NCBI GenBank assembly: GCA_002416125.1
Contig: DIBU01000022.1
Span: 1 to 64,000 of the forward strand
DNA from: Halieaceae bacterium UBA5044
Lineage (GTDB): Bacteria > Pseudomonadota > Gammaproteobacteria > Pseudomonadales > Halieaceae
Direction: 5' to 3'
DNA: 64,000 bases
In this document: positions 7,251 to 15,520 of the stretch, one piece after another
How positions within the stretch are numbered: position 1 is the first letter of the stretch
Layout of the letters: the number at the start of each line of letters is the position of its first letter
The notes under the pieces: model-generated
Told to the model about the DNA's origin: nothing
What the model saw: the letters and a program-made list of their open reading frames with translations, nothing else
Databases searched by the model: none
Program-made: the position numbers and the translations under genes

Positions 7251-7790
7251 ATGGCAACGTTGAAAGAAAGGTACAAGAGCGAAATCGCTCCTCGGCTGCG
7301 GGAAGAGCTGGGTTTGAGCAATGTGATGGAGATACCCCGCATCACCAAGATCACCCTGAACATGGGTGTTGGTGAGGCCGTGGGCGACAAGAAGGTGTTG
7401 GAGAACGCTGTCGCCGACATGGAGAAGATCTCCGGCCAGAAGCCCGTGATCACCCTGGCCCGGCGCTCCATTGCTGGCTTCAAGATCCGTGACGGCTGGC
7501 CGATTGGCTGCAAGGTCACACTGCGTTCCGACCGCATGTACGAGTTCCTGGAGCGCCTGATCACCATCGCGATCCCGCGGATCCGCGACTTCCGCGGTAT
7601 CAGTCCGAAGTCGTTTGACGGCCGCGGTAACTTTGCCATGGGTGTCAGCGAGCAGATCATTTTCCCGGAAATCGAGTACGACCAGGTGGACACGCTGCGC
7701 GGTATGGATATCACCATCACCACCACGGCTCGTACGGATGATGAAGGTCGCGCCCTGATGCGTGCTTTCAACTTCCCCCTGAAAGGTTAA
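7251..7790 (+). CDS. rplE: 50S ribosomal protein L5
   Basis: 179 residues, with the IPRITKITLNMGVGEA, GQKPVITLARRSIAGFKIRDG and GRGNFAMGVSEQIIFPEI motifs of L5, which joins 5S rRNA to the central protuberance. In E. coli, S8 represses the spc operon by binding RNA near the start of this gene; I could not identify such a site by eye. Confidence 0.98.
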   Translation: MATLKERYKSEIAPRLREELGLSNVMEIPRITKITLNMGVGEAVGDKKVLENAVADMEKISGQKPVITLARRSIAGFKIRDGWPIGCKVTLRSDRMYEFLERLITIAIPRIRDFRGISPKSFDGRGNFAMGVSEQIIFPEIEYDQVDTLRGMDITITTTARTDDEGRALMRAFNFPLKG

Positions 7791-7800
7791 GAGGCAAGTA

Positions 7801-8106
7801 ATGGCTAAGAAATCGATGATCGCACGTGAGAAAAAGCGCGCGCAGATGGTGGTCAAGTATGCCGGCAAGCGCGCCGCGTTGAAGGCCATCCTGAACGATC
7901 AGAACGCATCCGATGACGCCAAGTGGGACGCGCAGATCGCTCTGCAGAAGCTTCCACGCGACGCCAGCCCGGTACGCAAGCAGCGTCGTTGCCAGCTCAC
8001 CGGTCGTCCTCACGGCGTCTATCGTAAATTTGGCCTGTGCCGCAACAAGCTGCGTGAAGCAGCGATGCGCGGTGATGTACCGGGTCTGGTTAAAGCCAGC
8101 TGGTAA
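7801..8106 (+). CDS. rpsN: 30S ribosomal protein S14 (zinc-free type)
   Basis: 101 residues, MAKKSMIAREKKRAQ opening and a C-terminal RRCQLTGRPHGVYRKFGLCRNKLRE motif. Only two cysteines remain in that motif, so this is the long zinc-independent form. It lies 10 bases after rplE. Confidence 0.98.
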   Translation: MAKKSMIAREKKRAQMVVKYAGKRAALKAILNDQNASDDAKWDAQIALQKLPRDASPVRKQRRCQLTGRPHGVYRKFGLCRNKLREAAMRGDVPGLVKASW

Positions 8107-8121
8107 CGGAGAGATTCGATC

Positions 8122-8517
8122 ATGAGTATGCAAGATCCGCTGTCAGATATGCTGACCCGCATCCGGAACGCACAAATGGCCGGCAAGGCCCGGGTAGAAA
8201 TGCCGGGTTCCAAGCTCAAGGCTGCTGTTGCCGAGGTGCTCAAGCAGGAAGGTTACATCAGTGACTTCGCGGCCTCCGCCGAGTCGGGCAAGCCGCGCCT
8301 CAGCATCGAGCTGAAGTATTACGAAGGCAAGCCCGTCATCGCCGAGATTGACCGTGTGAGCCGCCCTGGTCTGCGTAGCTACGCGGCCAAGGACGAATTG
8401 CCGACGATTCGCAACGGACTCGGAGTGGCCATCGTGTCCACGTCCAAGGGCGTTATGACCGACCGGGCAGCCCGCGCTGCCGGTGTTGGTGGCGAAGTGC
8501 TCTGCACCGTTTTCTAG
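8122..8517 (+). CDS. rpsH: 30S ribosomal protein S8
   Basis: 131 residues, MSMQDPLSDMLTRIRNAQ opening and the C-terminal GLGVAIVSTSKGVMTDRAAR signature. It binds 16S helix 21 and, in E. coli, represses the spc operon post-transcriptionally. Normal length. Confidence 0.98.
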   Translation: MSMQDPLSDMLTRIRNAQMAGKARVEMPGSKLKAAVAEVLKQEGYISDFAASAESGKPRLSIELKYYEGKPVIAEIDRVSRPGLRSYAAKDELPTIRNGLGVAIVSTSKGVMTDRAARAAGVGGEVLCTVF

Positions 8518-8541
8518 AATTACTGAAGAAGGGCATTCAAC

Positions 8542-9069
8542 ATGTCTAGAGTCGCAAAAAATCCGGTTCAGCTGCCGAAAGGGGTGACCGTAACCCAGAG
8601 CGGTCGCGACGTGACCGTCAAGGGTGGCAAAGGCACGCTGGCGCTCGAGTTGGGCGTGGGTATCGCCATCAACGAAGAAGATGGTGCTCTCAATATCGCC
8701 TATGACGGCGACAAGAGCAAAGCGCTTGCCGGTACCACGCGCGCGCTGCTGAACAACATGGTGATCGGCGTCAGCGAAGGCTGGGAAAAGAAGCTGGTAC
8801 TCAACGGCGTTGGCTACCGCGCCAAGGCAGACGGCAAGTCGGTGAACCTCACCGTTGGCCTGTCGCACCCGGTTGACTATCAACTCCCGGAAGGCGTAAG
8901 CGCTGAAACGCCGACCCAGACCGAAGTCGTGGTCAAGGGTATCGACAAGCAGGCTGTAGGCCAGGCGGCTGCAGAGATTCGCAGCTTCCGTCCGCCAGAG
9001 CCTTACAAGGGCAAGGGTATTCGCTACGCCACTGAGAACGTGCGGCGTAAAGAAGCCAAGAAGAAGTAG
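8542..9069 (+). CDS. rplF: 50S ribosomal protein L6
   Basis: 175 residues, opening MSRVAKNPVQLPKGV and ending PPEPYKGKGIRYATENVRRKEAKKK, the family signature. L6 lies near the sarcin-ricin loop and factor-binding site. It lies 10 bases before rplR. Confidence 0.98.
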   Translation: MSRVAKNPVQLPKGVTVTQSGRDVTVKGGKGTLALELGVGIAINEEDGALNIAYDGDKSKALAGTTRALLNNMVIGVSEGWEKKLVLNGVGYRAKADGKSVNLTVGLSHPVDYQLPEGVSAETPTQTEVVVKGIDKQAVGQAAAEIRSFRPPEPYKGKGIRYATENVRRKEAKKK

Positions 9070-9079
9070 GTAGGTTGAG

Positions 9080-9430
9080 ATGAGTGCAAAGAATGATTCA
9101 AGGCTGCGTCGCGCACGTCGCGCTCGCAACCGTATGCGTGAGCAGGGCGTCAATCGTCTCAGCGTGCACCGTACGCCACGGCATATCTACGCCCAGATCA
9201 TCGCGCCCGCAGGGGATCGTGTTCTGGCCAGCGCCTCGACGCTGGACAGCAGCCTGCGTGCTGGCAGCACCGGCAACCAGGAAGCTGCGGCAGCCGTAGG
9301 CAAGCTGGTGGCGGAACGCGCCAAGGCCGCCGGAATCGAGAAGGTTGCGTTTGATCGCGCAGGCTACAAGTACCACGGACGTGTCAAGGCGCTTGCCGAT
9401 GCTGCCCGTGAAAGTGGACTGGAATTCTAG
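9080..9430 (+). CDS. rplR: 50S ribosomal protein L18
   Basis: 116 residues, a basic N-terminus followed by RLSVHRTPRHIYAQII and the GIEKVAFDRAGYKYHGRVKALADAARE end typical of L18, a 5S rRNA-binding protein. It lies 9 bases before rpsE. Confidence 0.98.
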   Translation: MSAKNDSRLRRARRARNRMREQGVNRLSVHRTPRHIYAQIIAPAGDRVLASASTLDSSLRAGSTGNQEAAAAVGKLVAERAKAAGIEKVAFDRAGYKYHGRVKALADAARESGLEF

Positions 9431-9439
9431 GGTAAGGTT

Positions 9440-9952
9440 ATGGCGTTTAACGATCAGAAGAAGCAGCAGCAGGACGGTGATCTCCAGGAGAAGCTGGTAC
9501 AGGTCAACCGTGTTGCCAAAGTGGTCAAGGGTGGCCGGATCTTCAGCTTTACCGCGCTGACTGTTGTTGGCGATGGCAATGGCAAGGTCGGCTTCGGCCG
9601 CGGCAAGGCGCGTGAAGTGCCTGTTGCGATCCAGAAGGCGATGGAAGCCGCACGTCGCAACATGATCCAAGTGGAGCTGAGCCACGGCACCATCCAGTAT
9701 CCGGTCAAGGCCAGCCACGGCGCCTCCAAGGTGTACATGCAGCCTGCGTCTGAAGGTACGGGCGTCATCGCCGGCGGCGCGATGCGTGCGGTGCTTGAAA
9801 TCGCCGGGGTCCACAACGTACTGGCCAAGTGCTACGGCTCTACCAACCCGGTAAACGTGGTGCGTGCAACCTTCAACGGTCTGCGCGACATGTCTTCACC
9901 GGACGACGTGGCGGCAAAGCGCGGCAAAACTGTCGAAGAAATTCTGAACTAA
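9440..9952 (+). CDS. rpsE: 30S ribosomal protein S5
   Basis: 170 residues, slightly longer at the N-terminus than E. coli (167). Contains the KVVKGGRIFSFTALTVVGDGNGKVGFG double-stranded RNA-binding region and the GTGVIAGGAMRAVLE segment. S5 governs decoding accuracy together with S4 and S12. Confidence 0.98.
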   Translation: MAFNDQKKQQQDGDLQEKLVQVNRVAKVVKGGRIFSFTALTVVGDGNGKVGFGRGKAREVPVAIQKAMEAARRNMIQVELSHGTIQYPVKASHGASKVYMQPASEGTGVIAGGAMRAVLEIAGVHNVLAKCYGSTNPVNVVRATFNGLRDMSSPDDVAAKRGKTVEEILN

Positions 9953-9970
9953 TTACTGGGTTGGCGAGTC

Positions 9971-10153
9971 ATGGCTAAAGCTACTATCAAAGTGACGCAG
10001 ACCAAGAGCGTCCACGGTCGGTTGAAGAACCACCGCGCCTGTATCGCGGGCCTGGGTCTGCGCCGAATTGGTCATACCGTAGAGGTGGAAGATACCCCCT
10101 CTGTGCGCGGCATGATCAATAAAGTGAACTATATGGTTCGGATCGAGGAGTAA
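9971..10153 (+). CDS. rpmD: 50S ribosomal protein L30
   Basis: 60 residues, with the IKVTQTKSVHGRLKNHRACIAGLGLRRIGHTVEVEDTP core of L30. Three bases separate its stop from rplO. Confidence 0.98.
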   Translation: MAKATIKVTQTKSVHGRLKNHRACIAGLGLRRIGHTVEVEDTPSVRGMINKVNYMVRIEE

Positions 10154-10156
10154 ATC

Positions 10157-10603
10157 ATGTCAGACGTAATGCGACTGAATACCCTGGGGCCGAACCCGGG
10201 TTCGCGCAAGGAAGGCAAGCGCGTTGGCCGTGGTATCGGCAGTGGCCTGGGCAAGACAGCGGGTCGCGGGCACAAGGGGCAGAAGTCACGCTCCGGCGGC
10301 ACCGTGCGTCCCGGTTTTGAAGGCGGCCAGATGCCCTTGCAGAAGCGCCTGCCCAAGTACGGCTTCACGTCACGTGTGTCCCGTACGACTGCGCAGGTTC
10401 GCCTGGGCGAACTGAATGCCGTCGACGGTGATGTCGTGGATATCGATGCGCTGAAGGCAGCTGACGTGATTCGTCAGGACGTGCTTCGCGTGCGGGTGTT
10501 CCTGTCAGGCGAGCTGAGCAAGCCTGTGACCGTCAAGGGCCTGGTTGTGACCAAGGGCGCCCGTGCTGCCATTGAGCAGGCCGGCGGGAAGGTCGAGGAA
10601 TAA
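10157..10603 (+). CDS. rplO: 50S ribosomal protein L15
   Basis: 148 residues; glycine- and basic-rich N-terminus (GSRKEGKRVGRGIGSGLGKTAGRGHKGQ) that threads into 23S rRNA. The ATG at 10157 has a GAGGAG site 6 bases upstream; a second ATG at 10169 would give the MRLNTL opening seen in many homologues, so the exact start is not settled. Its stop abuts the secY ATG. Confidence 0.97.
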   Translation: MSDVMRLNTLGPNPGSRKEGKRVGRGIGSGLGKTAGRGHKGQKSRSGGTVRPGFEGGQMPLQKRLPKYGFTSRVSRTTAQVRLGELNAVDGDVVDIDALKAADVIRQDVLRVRVFLSGELSKPVTVKGLVVTKGARAAIEQAGGKVEE

Positions 10604-11926
10604 ATGGCGACGGGTCAGCTGCCAGGGTCTAACAAGGCAGGACTGGGCGAGCTTTTTGCTCGCCTTCGTTTTGTTTTGCTGGCCATTATCGTTTACCGGA
10701 TTGGTACCCATATACCTGTCCCGGGGATAGATCCTGCCCAGCTGGCGGCGCTGTTCAACCAGAATCAGGGCACGATACTGGGGCTGGCGAATATGTTCTC
10801 CGGCGGCGCATTGGAGCGCATGAGTATTCTTGCGCTGGGGATCATGCCTTACATCTCTGCATCCATCATCATGCAGTTGATGTCGGCAGTGACGCCGCAG
10901 CTGGAAGCGCTGAAGAAAGAAGGCGAGTCTGGCCGTCGCAAGATCAGCCAGTATACGCGCTACCTGACGGTTGTCCTCGCCATCATCCAGGCGACCGGCA
11001 TGACGGTGGGTATGGCCAACCAGGGGATGTCCTACGACACCTCGGTGGTCTTCTACGTTATCGCGATTACCTCACTGGTAACCGGCGCGGTATTCATGAT
11101 GTGGCTGGGTGAGCAGATCACCGAGAAAGGCGTGGGTAACGGGATATCCCTGTTGATCTTCGCCGGTATTGTTGCCGGCCTTCCCGCGGCGATTGGACAG
11201 TCGCTGGAGCAGGCGCGCCAGGGCGAACTGAACATCCTGGTGCTGCTGTTTATCCTGACGCTGGCCGTAGCCGTCATCTACATGATTGTGTTCATCGAGC
11301 GCGGTCAGCGCCGGATAACGGTCAACTACGCCAAGCGCCAGCAAGGTCGGAAGATGATGCAGGCGCAGAGCTCGCACCTGCCGCTGAAGGTGAACATGGC
11401 AGGGGTGATTCCGGCAATTTTCGCCAGCAGCATCCTGCTGTTCCCGGCGTCCATCGCGCAGTGGTTCGGTTCAGGCGGTTCTGCGGACTGGCTGCAGGAC
11501 CTGGCGCTGGCCATTGGCCCGGGGCAGCCGCTGAACATTCTGTTGTTCACGGCGTTTGTGGTGTTCTTCTGCTTCTTTTATACGGCGTTGATGTTCAATC
11601 CGCAGGAAGTGGCCGACAACCTGAAGCGTTCCGGTGCCTTTGTACCCGGTATCCGCCCCGGTCAGCAGACAGCGAACTACATTGACGGCGTGTTGACCCG
11701 GTTGACGGTTTTCGGCTCTGCCTACATCGCGCTGGTGTGTCTGATGCCCCAGTTCCTGGTGGTGATGTGGAATGTACCGTTCTACCTGGGTGGTACGTCG
11801 CTGCTGATCGTGGTGGTCGTGGTCATGGACTTTATGGCCCAGGTGCAGAGCCACTTGATGTCTCACCAGTACGACTCGGTGATGAAGAAAGCGAAGCTGA
11901 ACAACTATGGTGCTTCCGGTCGCTAA
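10604..11926 (+). CDS. secY: Protein translocase subunit SecY
   Basis: 440 residues with ten predicted transmembrane segments, the central channel of the Sec translocon with SecE and SecG. The cytoplasmic loop after the sixth segment carries IVFIERGQRRITVNYAKRQQGRKM and the next loop PQEVADNLKRSGAFVPGIRPG, both signatures that contact SecA and the ribosome. No gap separates it from rplO, the usual arrangement that couples its expression to ribosome genes. Confidence 0.98.
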   Translation: MATGQLPGSNKAGLGELFARLRFVLLAIIVYRIGTHIPVPGIDPAQLAALFNQNQGTILGLANMFSGGALERMSILALGIMPYISASIIMQLMSAVTPQLEALKKEGESGRRKISQYTRYLTVVLAIIQATGMTVGMANQGMSYDTSVVFYVIAITSLVTGAVFMMWLGEQITEKGVGNGISLLIFAGIVAGLPAAIGQSLEQARQGELNILVLLFILTLAVAVIYMIVFIERGQRRITVNYAKRQQGRKMMQAQSSHLPLKVNMAGVIPAIFASSILLFPASIAQWFGSGGSADWLQDLALAIGPGQPLNILLFTAFVVFFCFFYTALMFNPQEVADNLKRSGAFVPGIRPGQQTANYIDGVLTRLTVFGSAYIALVCLMPQFLVVMWNVPFYLGGTSLLIVVVVVMDFMAQVQSHLMSHQYDSVMKKAKLNNYGASGR

Positions 11927-11958
11927 AAAGTGCTGGCCGGTCATTGGAGAGAAGTGAA

Positions 11959-12075
11959 ATGAAAGTACGTGCATCAGTAAAGAAGGTCTGCAGGAACTGC
12001 AAGGTGGTCCGTCGCAAGGGCGTCGTGCGTGTTATCTGCAATACCGATCCGCGTCACAAGCAGCGCCAGGGCTGA
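11959..12075 (+). CDS. rpmJ: 50S ribosomal protein L36 (zinc-binding type)
   Basis: 38 residues, MKVRASVKKVCRNCKVVRRKG. Cys11, Cys14, Cys27 and His33 form the intact zinc site, so this is the C+ paralogue replaced under zinc limitation in bacteria that also carry a C- form. Start set by homology and an AGAGAAG site; longer in-frame starts lie inside secY. Confidence 0.97.
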   Translation: MKVRASVKKVCRNCKVVRRKGVVRVICNTDPRHKQRQG

Positions 12076-12095
12076 TCGGCCCGGGAAACTGACTG

Positions 12096-12124
12096 TTGAT
12101 TTTTAGTAAACATATCGCTAGAAT
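12096..12124 (+). promoter_or_regulatory. Alpha operon sigma70 promoter
   Basis: TTGATT (12096-12101), a 17-bp spacer and TAGAAT (12119-12124) lie between rpmJ and rpsM. Predicted start near 12131 gives a leader of about 94 nt before rpsM. This would be an internal promoter for rpsM-rpsK-rpsD-rpoA-rplQ. Confidence 0.75.
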
Positions 12125-12224
12125 GCTGCGCCTTTCGCGCCACACACCCTCGACCTTGCAGGTTGAGCGGTCAGGTGTTTCTGCCCAGTGCAAAGCGACG
12201 ATTTGAGTATTTGGAGAAAGTTGG

Positions 12225-12581
12225 ATGGCTCGTATTGCCGGCGTCAACATACCTGATAACAAGCACACCGTTATCGCTCTGACCTACATTTTTGGCGTGG
12301 GTCGTACACAGGCGCGCCGCCTGTGCGTCGAGGCCGGTGTCGCCGAGGACGTGAAGATTGGCGATCTCGACGAGGCGCAGATGGACGCGCTGCGGACCAA
12401 GGTGGGCGAAATGACGGTCGAGGGCGACCTGCGTCGTGAAGTGTCCATGAACATCAAGCGCCTGATGGACCTGGGTTGCAACCGTGGCCTGCGTCACCGT
12501 CGCAGCCTGCCGCTCCGCGGTCAGCGCACCAAGACCAATGCTCGTACCCGCAAGGGGCCGCGCAAGCCGATTCGCAAGTAA
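12225..12581 (+). CDS. rpsM: 30S ribosomal protein S13
   Basis: 118 residues, MARIAGVNIPDNKHTVIALTYI opening, helix-hairpin region near residues 15-60 and the RGLRHRRSLPLRGQRTKTNARTRKG C-terminus that reaches the P-site tRNA and bridge B1. The ATG follows a TTGGAG site. First gene of the alpha operon. Confidence 0.98.
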   Translation: MARIAGVNIPDNKHTVIALTYIFGVGRTQARRLCVEAGVAEDVKIGDLDEAQMDALRTKVGEMTVEGDLRREVSMNIKRLMDLGCNRGLRHRRSLPLRGQRTKTNARTRKGPRKPIRK

Positions 12582-12582
12582 G

Positions 12583-12629
12583 GGACTCGTACCCGCGAAT
12601 CCTTTTTAGTGTAGCTGCACCGGGTGCAG
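12583..12629 (+). other. Two adjacent hairpins between rpsM and rpsK
   Basis: GGACTCG / CGAATCC (12583-12602, one mismatch) is followed by five T, and a perfect 7-1-7 hairpin CTGCACC-G-GGTGCAG (12615-12629) follows at once. The first could act as a weak attenuator, the second as an RNA element before the rpsK ribosome site. Function inferred from shape only. Confidence 0.35.
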
Positions 12630-12656
12630 TGTTGATATTAAAGCAGGAAAAACAGT

Positions 12657-13049
12657 ATGGCCAAGCCAGGTGGCAAGACCACTCGCAAGAAGATTACCAA
12701 GACCGTGGTGGACGGCATTGCGCACGTTCACGCGTCTTTCAACAACACGATCATCACTATCACTGACCGCCAGGGCAACACCCTGAGCTGGGCAACTTCT
12801 GGTGGTTCCGGTTTCCGTGGCTCACGTAAGAGCACGCCGTTTGCGGCCCAGGTCGCTGCAGAGCGCGCCGGTGAAGCAGCCAAGGAATATGGGCTGAAGA
12901 ACCTCGATGTTCAGGTGAAAGGCCCTGGCCCCGGCCGTGAGTCCGCAGTGCGCGCGCTCAATGCCTGTGGCTACAAGATCACCAACATCACCGACGTGAC
13001 GCCGATTCCGCACAATGGCTGCCGTCCGCCCAAGAAACGTCGCGTCTAA
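12657..13049 (+). CDS. rpsK: 30S ribosomal protein S11
   Basis: 130 residues, with DGIAHVHASFNNTIITITDRQGN and the C-terminal TPIPHNGCRPPKKRRV, the family hallmark that often carries an isoaspartate. S11 shapes the platform at the mRNA exit. 75 bases after rpsM, a gap holding two hairpins. Confidence 0.98.
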   Translation: MAKPGGKTTRKKITKTVVDGIAHVHASFNNTIITITDRQGNTLSWATSGGSGFRGSRKSTPFAAQVAAERAGEAAKEYGLKNLDVQVKGPGPGRESAVRALNACGYKITNITDVTPIPHNGCRPPKKRRV

Positions 13050-13082
13050 TATCAAGACAAGCGCTTAGCAGGAACAACTGAC

Positions 13083-13703
13083 ATGGCTCGATACATTGGA
13101 CCCAAGTGCAAGCTGGCCCGCCGCGAAGGAACAGACCTGTTCCTCAAGAGCGGTGTGCGCGCACTCGAAAGTAAGTGCAAACCCGAATCCGCCCCCGGTC
13201 AGCACGGCGCACGCCGCGGCCGTCTGTCTGATTACGGTGTACAGCTGCGTGAAAAGCAGAAAGTGCGCCGTATCTACGGCATACTGGAGAAGCAGTTCCG
13301 CAACTACTACAAGGAAGCCGCTCGCCTGAAAGGCGCTACCGGTGAAAACCTTCTGCAGTTGTTGGAAAGCCGCCTCGACAACGTCGTTTACCGCATGGGC
13401 TTCGGCTCCACGCGTGCCGAAGCGCGTCAGCTGGTGTCCCACAAGGGTATTCTGGTCAACGGTGCGGTGGTCAACGTCGCATCCTACCAGGTGAAGGCAG
13501 GCGATGTGGTGTCCCTGCGGGAAAAGGCAAAGAAGCAACTGCGCGTGCAGTCTGCCCTGGCACTGGCCGCTCAGCGCGGTGATGCCGAGTGGATTGATTT
13601 CAATAGCGATAAGCTGGAAGGAGTGTTCAAGTCAGCCCCTGAGCGCCAGGATCTGTCTTCCGAGATCAACGAAAACCTGATCGTGGAACTGTACTCCAAG
13701 TAA
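13083..13703 (+). CDS. rpsD: 30S ribosomal protein S4
   Basis: 206 residues, MARYIGPKCKLARREGTDLFLKSG opening, S4 RNA-binding domain near residues 95-155 (LESRLDNVVYRMGFGSTRAEARQLVSHKGI). S4 starts 16S assembly and, in E. coli, represses the alpha operon by binding its leader. Confidence 0.98.
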   Translation: MARYIGPKCKLARREGTDLFLKSGVRALESKCKPESAPGQHGARRGRLSDYGVQLREKQKVRRIYGILEKQFRNYYKEAARLKGATGENLLQLLESRLDNVVYRMGFGSTRAEARQLVSHKGILVNGAVVNVASYQVKAGDVVSLREKAKKQLRVQSALALAAQRGDAEWIDFNSDKLEGVFKSAPERQDLSSEINENLIVELYSK

Positions 13704-13741
13704 TCCGGACTTAGGACTAACCTACTCATACAGGTGCCAGA

Positions 13742-14746
13742 ATGCAGACAGCAGTAAACGAATTTTTGACTCCGCGGGTTATCAACGTCGAAGAAAAGAC
13801 GAGCACTCGTGCGCAGGTCACCCTGGAGCCGCTGGAGCGGGGCTTTGGCCATACGCTCGGCAACGCCCTGCGTCGCATACTGCTGTCTTCCATGCCCGGC
13901 TGCGCCATTACGGAAGTCGAAATTGACGGCGTGGAGCATGAGTACAGCGCTATCGAGGGTGTGCAGGAAGACGTTATCGAGATCCTGCTGAACCTCAAGG
14001 GTGTTGCCCTGGTCATGAACGGCAAGGATGAAGCTGAGCTGACCCTGAGCCGCAAGGGCCCCGGTGTAGTCACTGCGGGTGATATCCAGGTTGACCATGA
14101 CATCGAGATCCGCAATCCCGATCACGTGATTTGCCACCTCAATGGCAACTCGGACATCAGCATGAAGCTGACCGTGGCTCGCGGCCGCGGCTACTCACCG
14201 GCTGATTCCAGGGAGAACCCTGAAGAGGAGACGCGGGCGATAGGCCGGCTGCACCTCGACGCCACGTTCTCACCCATCAACCGGGTGGCCTATGTGGTGG
14301 AAGCGGCGCGTGTCGAGCAGCGGACTGACCTCGACAAGCTGGTGCTCGACCTCGAAACCAACGGCACCATCGATCCCGAAGAGGCTATCCGTCGTGCAGC
14401 GACCATCCTGCAGCAGCAGTTGGCCGTGTTTGTCGACCTCGAAAGTGAGAGCCAGAGCGAGTCTGTGGTTGAGGAAGACGAAGTCGACCCCATCCTGCTG
14501 CGCCCGGTCGATGACCTTGAGCTGACAGTGCGTTCCGCCAACTGTCTGAAAGCAGAGAATATTTACTACATCGGTGACCTCGTTCAGCGCACTGAAGTTG
14601 AACTGCTGAAAACCCCGAACCTGGGCAAGAAGTCACTGACTGAAATCAAGGATGTACTGGCGTCCCGCGGCTTGTCGCTGGGTATGCGCCTGGACAACTG
14701 GCCGCCGGCCAGCCTCCGAAACGACGACCGGGTGTTGAGCATCTAA
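13742..14746 (+). CDS. rpoA: RNA polymerase subunit alpha
   Basis: 334 residues. The N-terminal assembly domain (about 1-235) holds LEPLERGFGHTLGNALRRILLSSMPG; an acidic linker (ESESQSESVVEEDEVD) joins it to the C-terminal domain (about 250-325, LELTVRSANCLKAENIYYIGDLV and NLGKKSLTEIKDVLASRGLSLGM), which contacts UP elements and activators. Between rpsD and rplQ as in most Gammaproteobacteria. Confidence 0.98.
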   Translation: MQTAVNEFLTPRVINVEEKTSTRAQVTLEPLERGFGHTLGNALRRILLSSMPGCAITEVEIDGVEHEYSAIEGVQEDVIEILLNLKGVALVMNGKDEAELTLSRKGPGVVTAGDIQVDHDIEIRNPDHVICHLNGNSDISMKLTVARGRGYSPADSRENPEEETRAIGRLHLDATFSPINRVAYVVEAARVEQRTDLDKLVLDLETNGTIDPEEAIRRAATILQQQLAVFVDLESESQSESVVEEDEVDPILLRPVDDLELTVRSANCLKAENIYYIGDLVQRTEVELLKTPNLGKKSLTEIKDVLASRGLSLGMRLDNWPPASLRNDDRVLSI

Positions 14747-14804
14747 ACACACGAGTTACCAGTTGGCAGTGCTGAGATAGCACAGAGAGTATAGGAAAGG
14801 AAAA

Positions 14805-15194
14805 ATGCGTCACCGTCATAGCGGACGTCAGTTGAATCGGAATGCCTCCCACCGCAAGGCCATGTTCCGTAACATGACCGTGTCTCTGGTAGAGCACGAG
14901 TTGATCAAAACCACTTTGCCCAAGGCGAAAGAGCTGCGCAGCTACGCTGAGCCGCTGATCACCCTGGCCAAGAGCGACAGCGTGGCGAATCGTCGCCTCG
15001 CCTTTGATCGCATGCGCGACAAGGCTGCAGTGGGCAAGTTGTTTGCCGAACTCGGGCCGCGCTACCAGGCGCGTCCGGGCGGTTACATTCGCATCATGAA
15101 GTGCGGCTATCGCGCGGGCGACAAGGCTCCCATGGCCTACGTCGAACTGGTCGATCGCCCAGCGTCGGATGACGTGGCAAGCGAGGAGGCGTAA
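14805..15194 (+). CDS. rplQ: 50S ribosomal protein L17
   Basis: 129 residues, MRHRHSGRQLNRNASHRKAMFRNM opening, typical of L17 at the tunnel exit. Last gene of the alpha operon, followed 16 bases later by a strong terminator. Confidence 0.98.
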   Translation: MRHRHSGRQLNRNASHRKAMFRNMTVSLVEHELIKTTLPKAKELRSYAEPLITLAKSDSVANRRLAFDRMRDKAAVGKLFAELGPRYQARPGGYIRIMKCGYRAGDKAPMAYVELVDRPASDDVASEEA

Positions 15195-15205
15195 AGCCTT
15201 CCATT

Positions 15206-15234
15206 AAAAAGCCGGGCACCGCCCGGCTTTTTTG
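15206..15234 (+). terminator. Alpha operon terminator
   Basis: A perfect 8-bp stem (AGCCGGGC / GCCCGGCT) with a 3-base loop, flanked by an A-run and a T-run, lies directly after rplQ. It ends the ribosomal protein run. Confidence 0.9.
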
Positions 15235-15280
15235 TGCCCGCAATTCGCCGCGAAGACAACACGCGCTCGCGGTGTTAATC

Positions 15281-15407
15281 ACGACAAGCTCACCAGCGTT
15301 ACCCCGCCACAGCGAACCACCCCAGTACGACAAGCCCACCAGCGTTCCCCCGCCACAGCGAACCACCCCAGCACGACAAGCCCAGCAGCGTTACCCCGGC
15401 CGCAGCG
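15281..15407. repeat. 46-bp tandem repeat, about 2.8 copies
   Basis: Copies begin at 15281, 15327 and 15373, each opening ACGACAAGC. The first two full units differ at 3 of 46 positions; the third is partial and more divergent. They are contiguous, so there are no spacers. No convincing gene lies in 15235-15520; the block consists of this array plus an inverted copy nearby. Confidence 0.8.
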
Positions 15408-15493
15408 GACCGTCGGCGGCCAGGACGGCCGCCGCCGAGCCCCCATGGACGGGTTCACGGCGTGTCCGCAGTGGCCGGGGTAACGCTGCTGGG
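15381..15493. repeat. Large imperfect inverted repeat downstream of uvrA
   Basis: The 30-bp arm at 15381-15410 (inside the third tandem unit) is matched in reverse complement at 15464-15493, 28 of 30 positions. The 53-bp spacer contains a second perfect hairpin (CGGCGGCC at 15414-15421, GGCCGCCG at 15427-15434). The arrangement could fold as a cruciform or long RNA hairpin and lies 28 bases past the uvrA stop. Confidence 0.75.
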
Positions 15494-15520
15494 CGCCGGC
15501 ACCACCACAGCCTGCGCAGC

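Noticed and set aside
12131..12224. E. coli-type S4-binding pseudoknot in the alpha leader.
   Set aside because: A TTTGAGTAT segment near 12202-12212 recalls the E. coli leader, but I could not fold a matching pseudoknot by eye; needs covariance-model search.
15281..15407. CRISPR array.
   Set aside because: The repeats are contiguous, with no unique spacers between copies and no cas genes.
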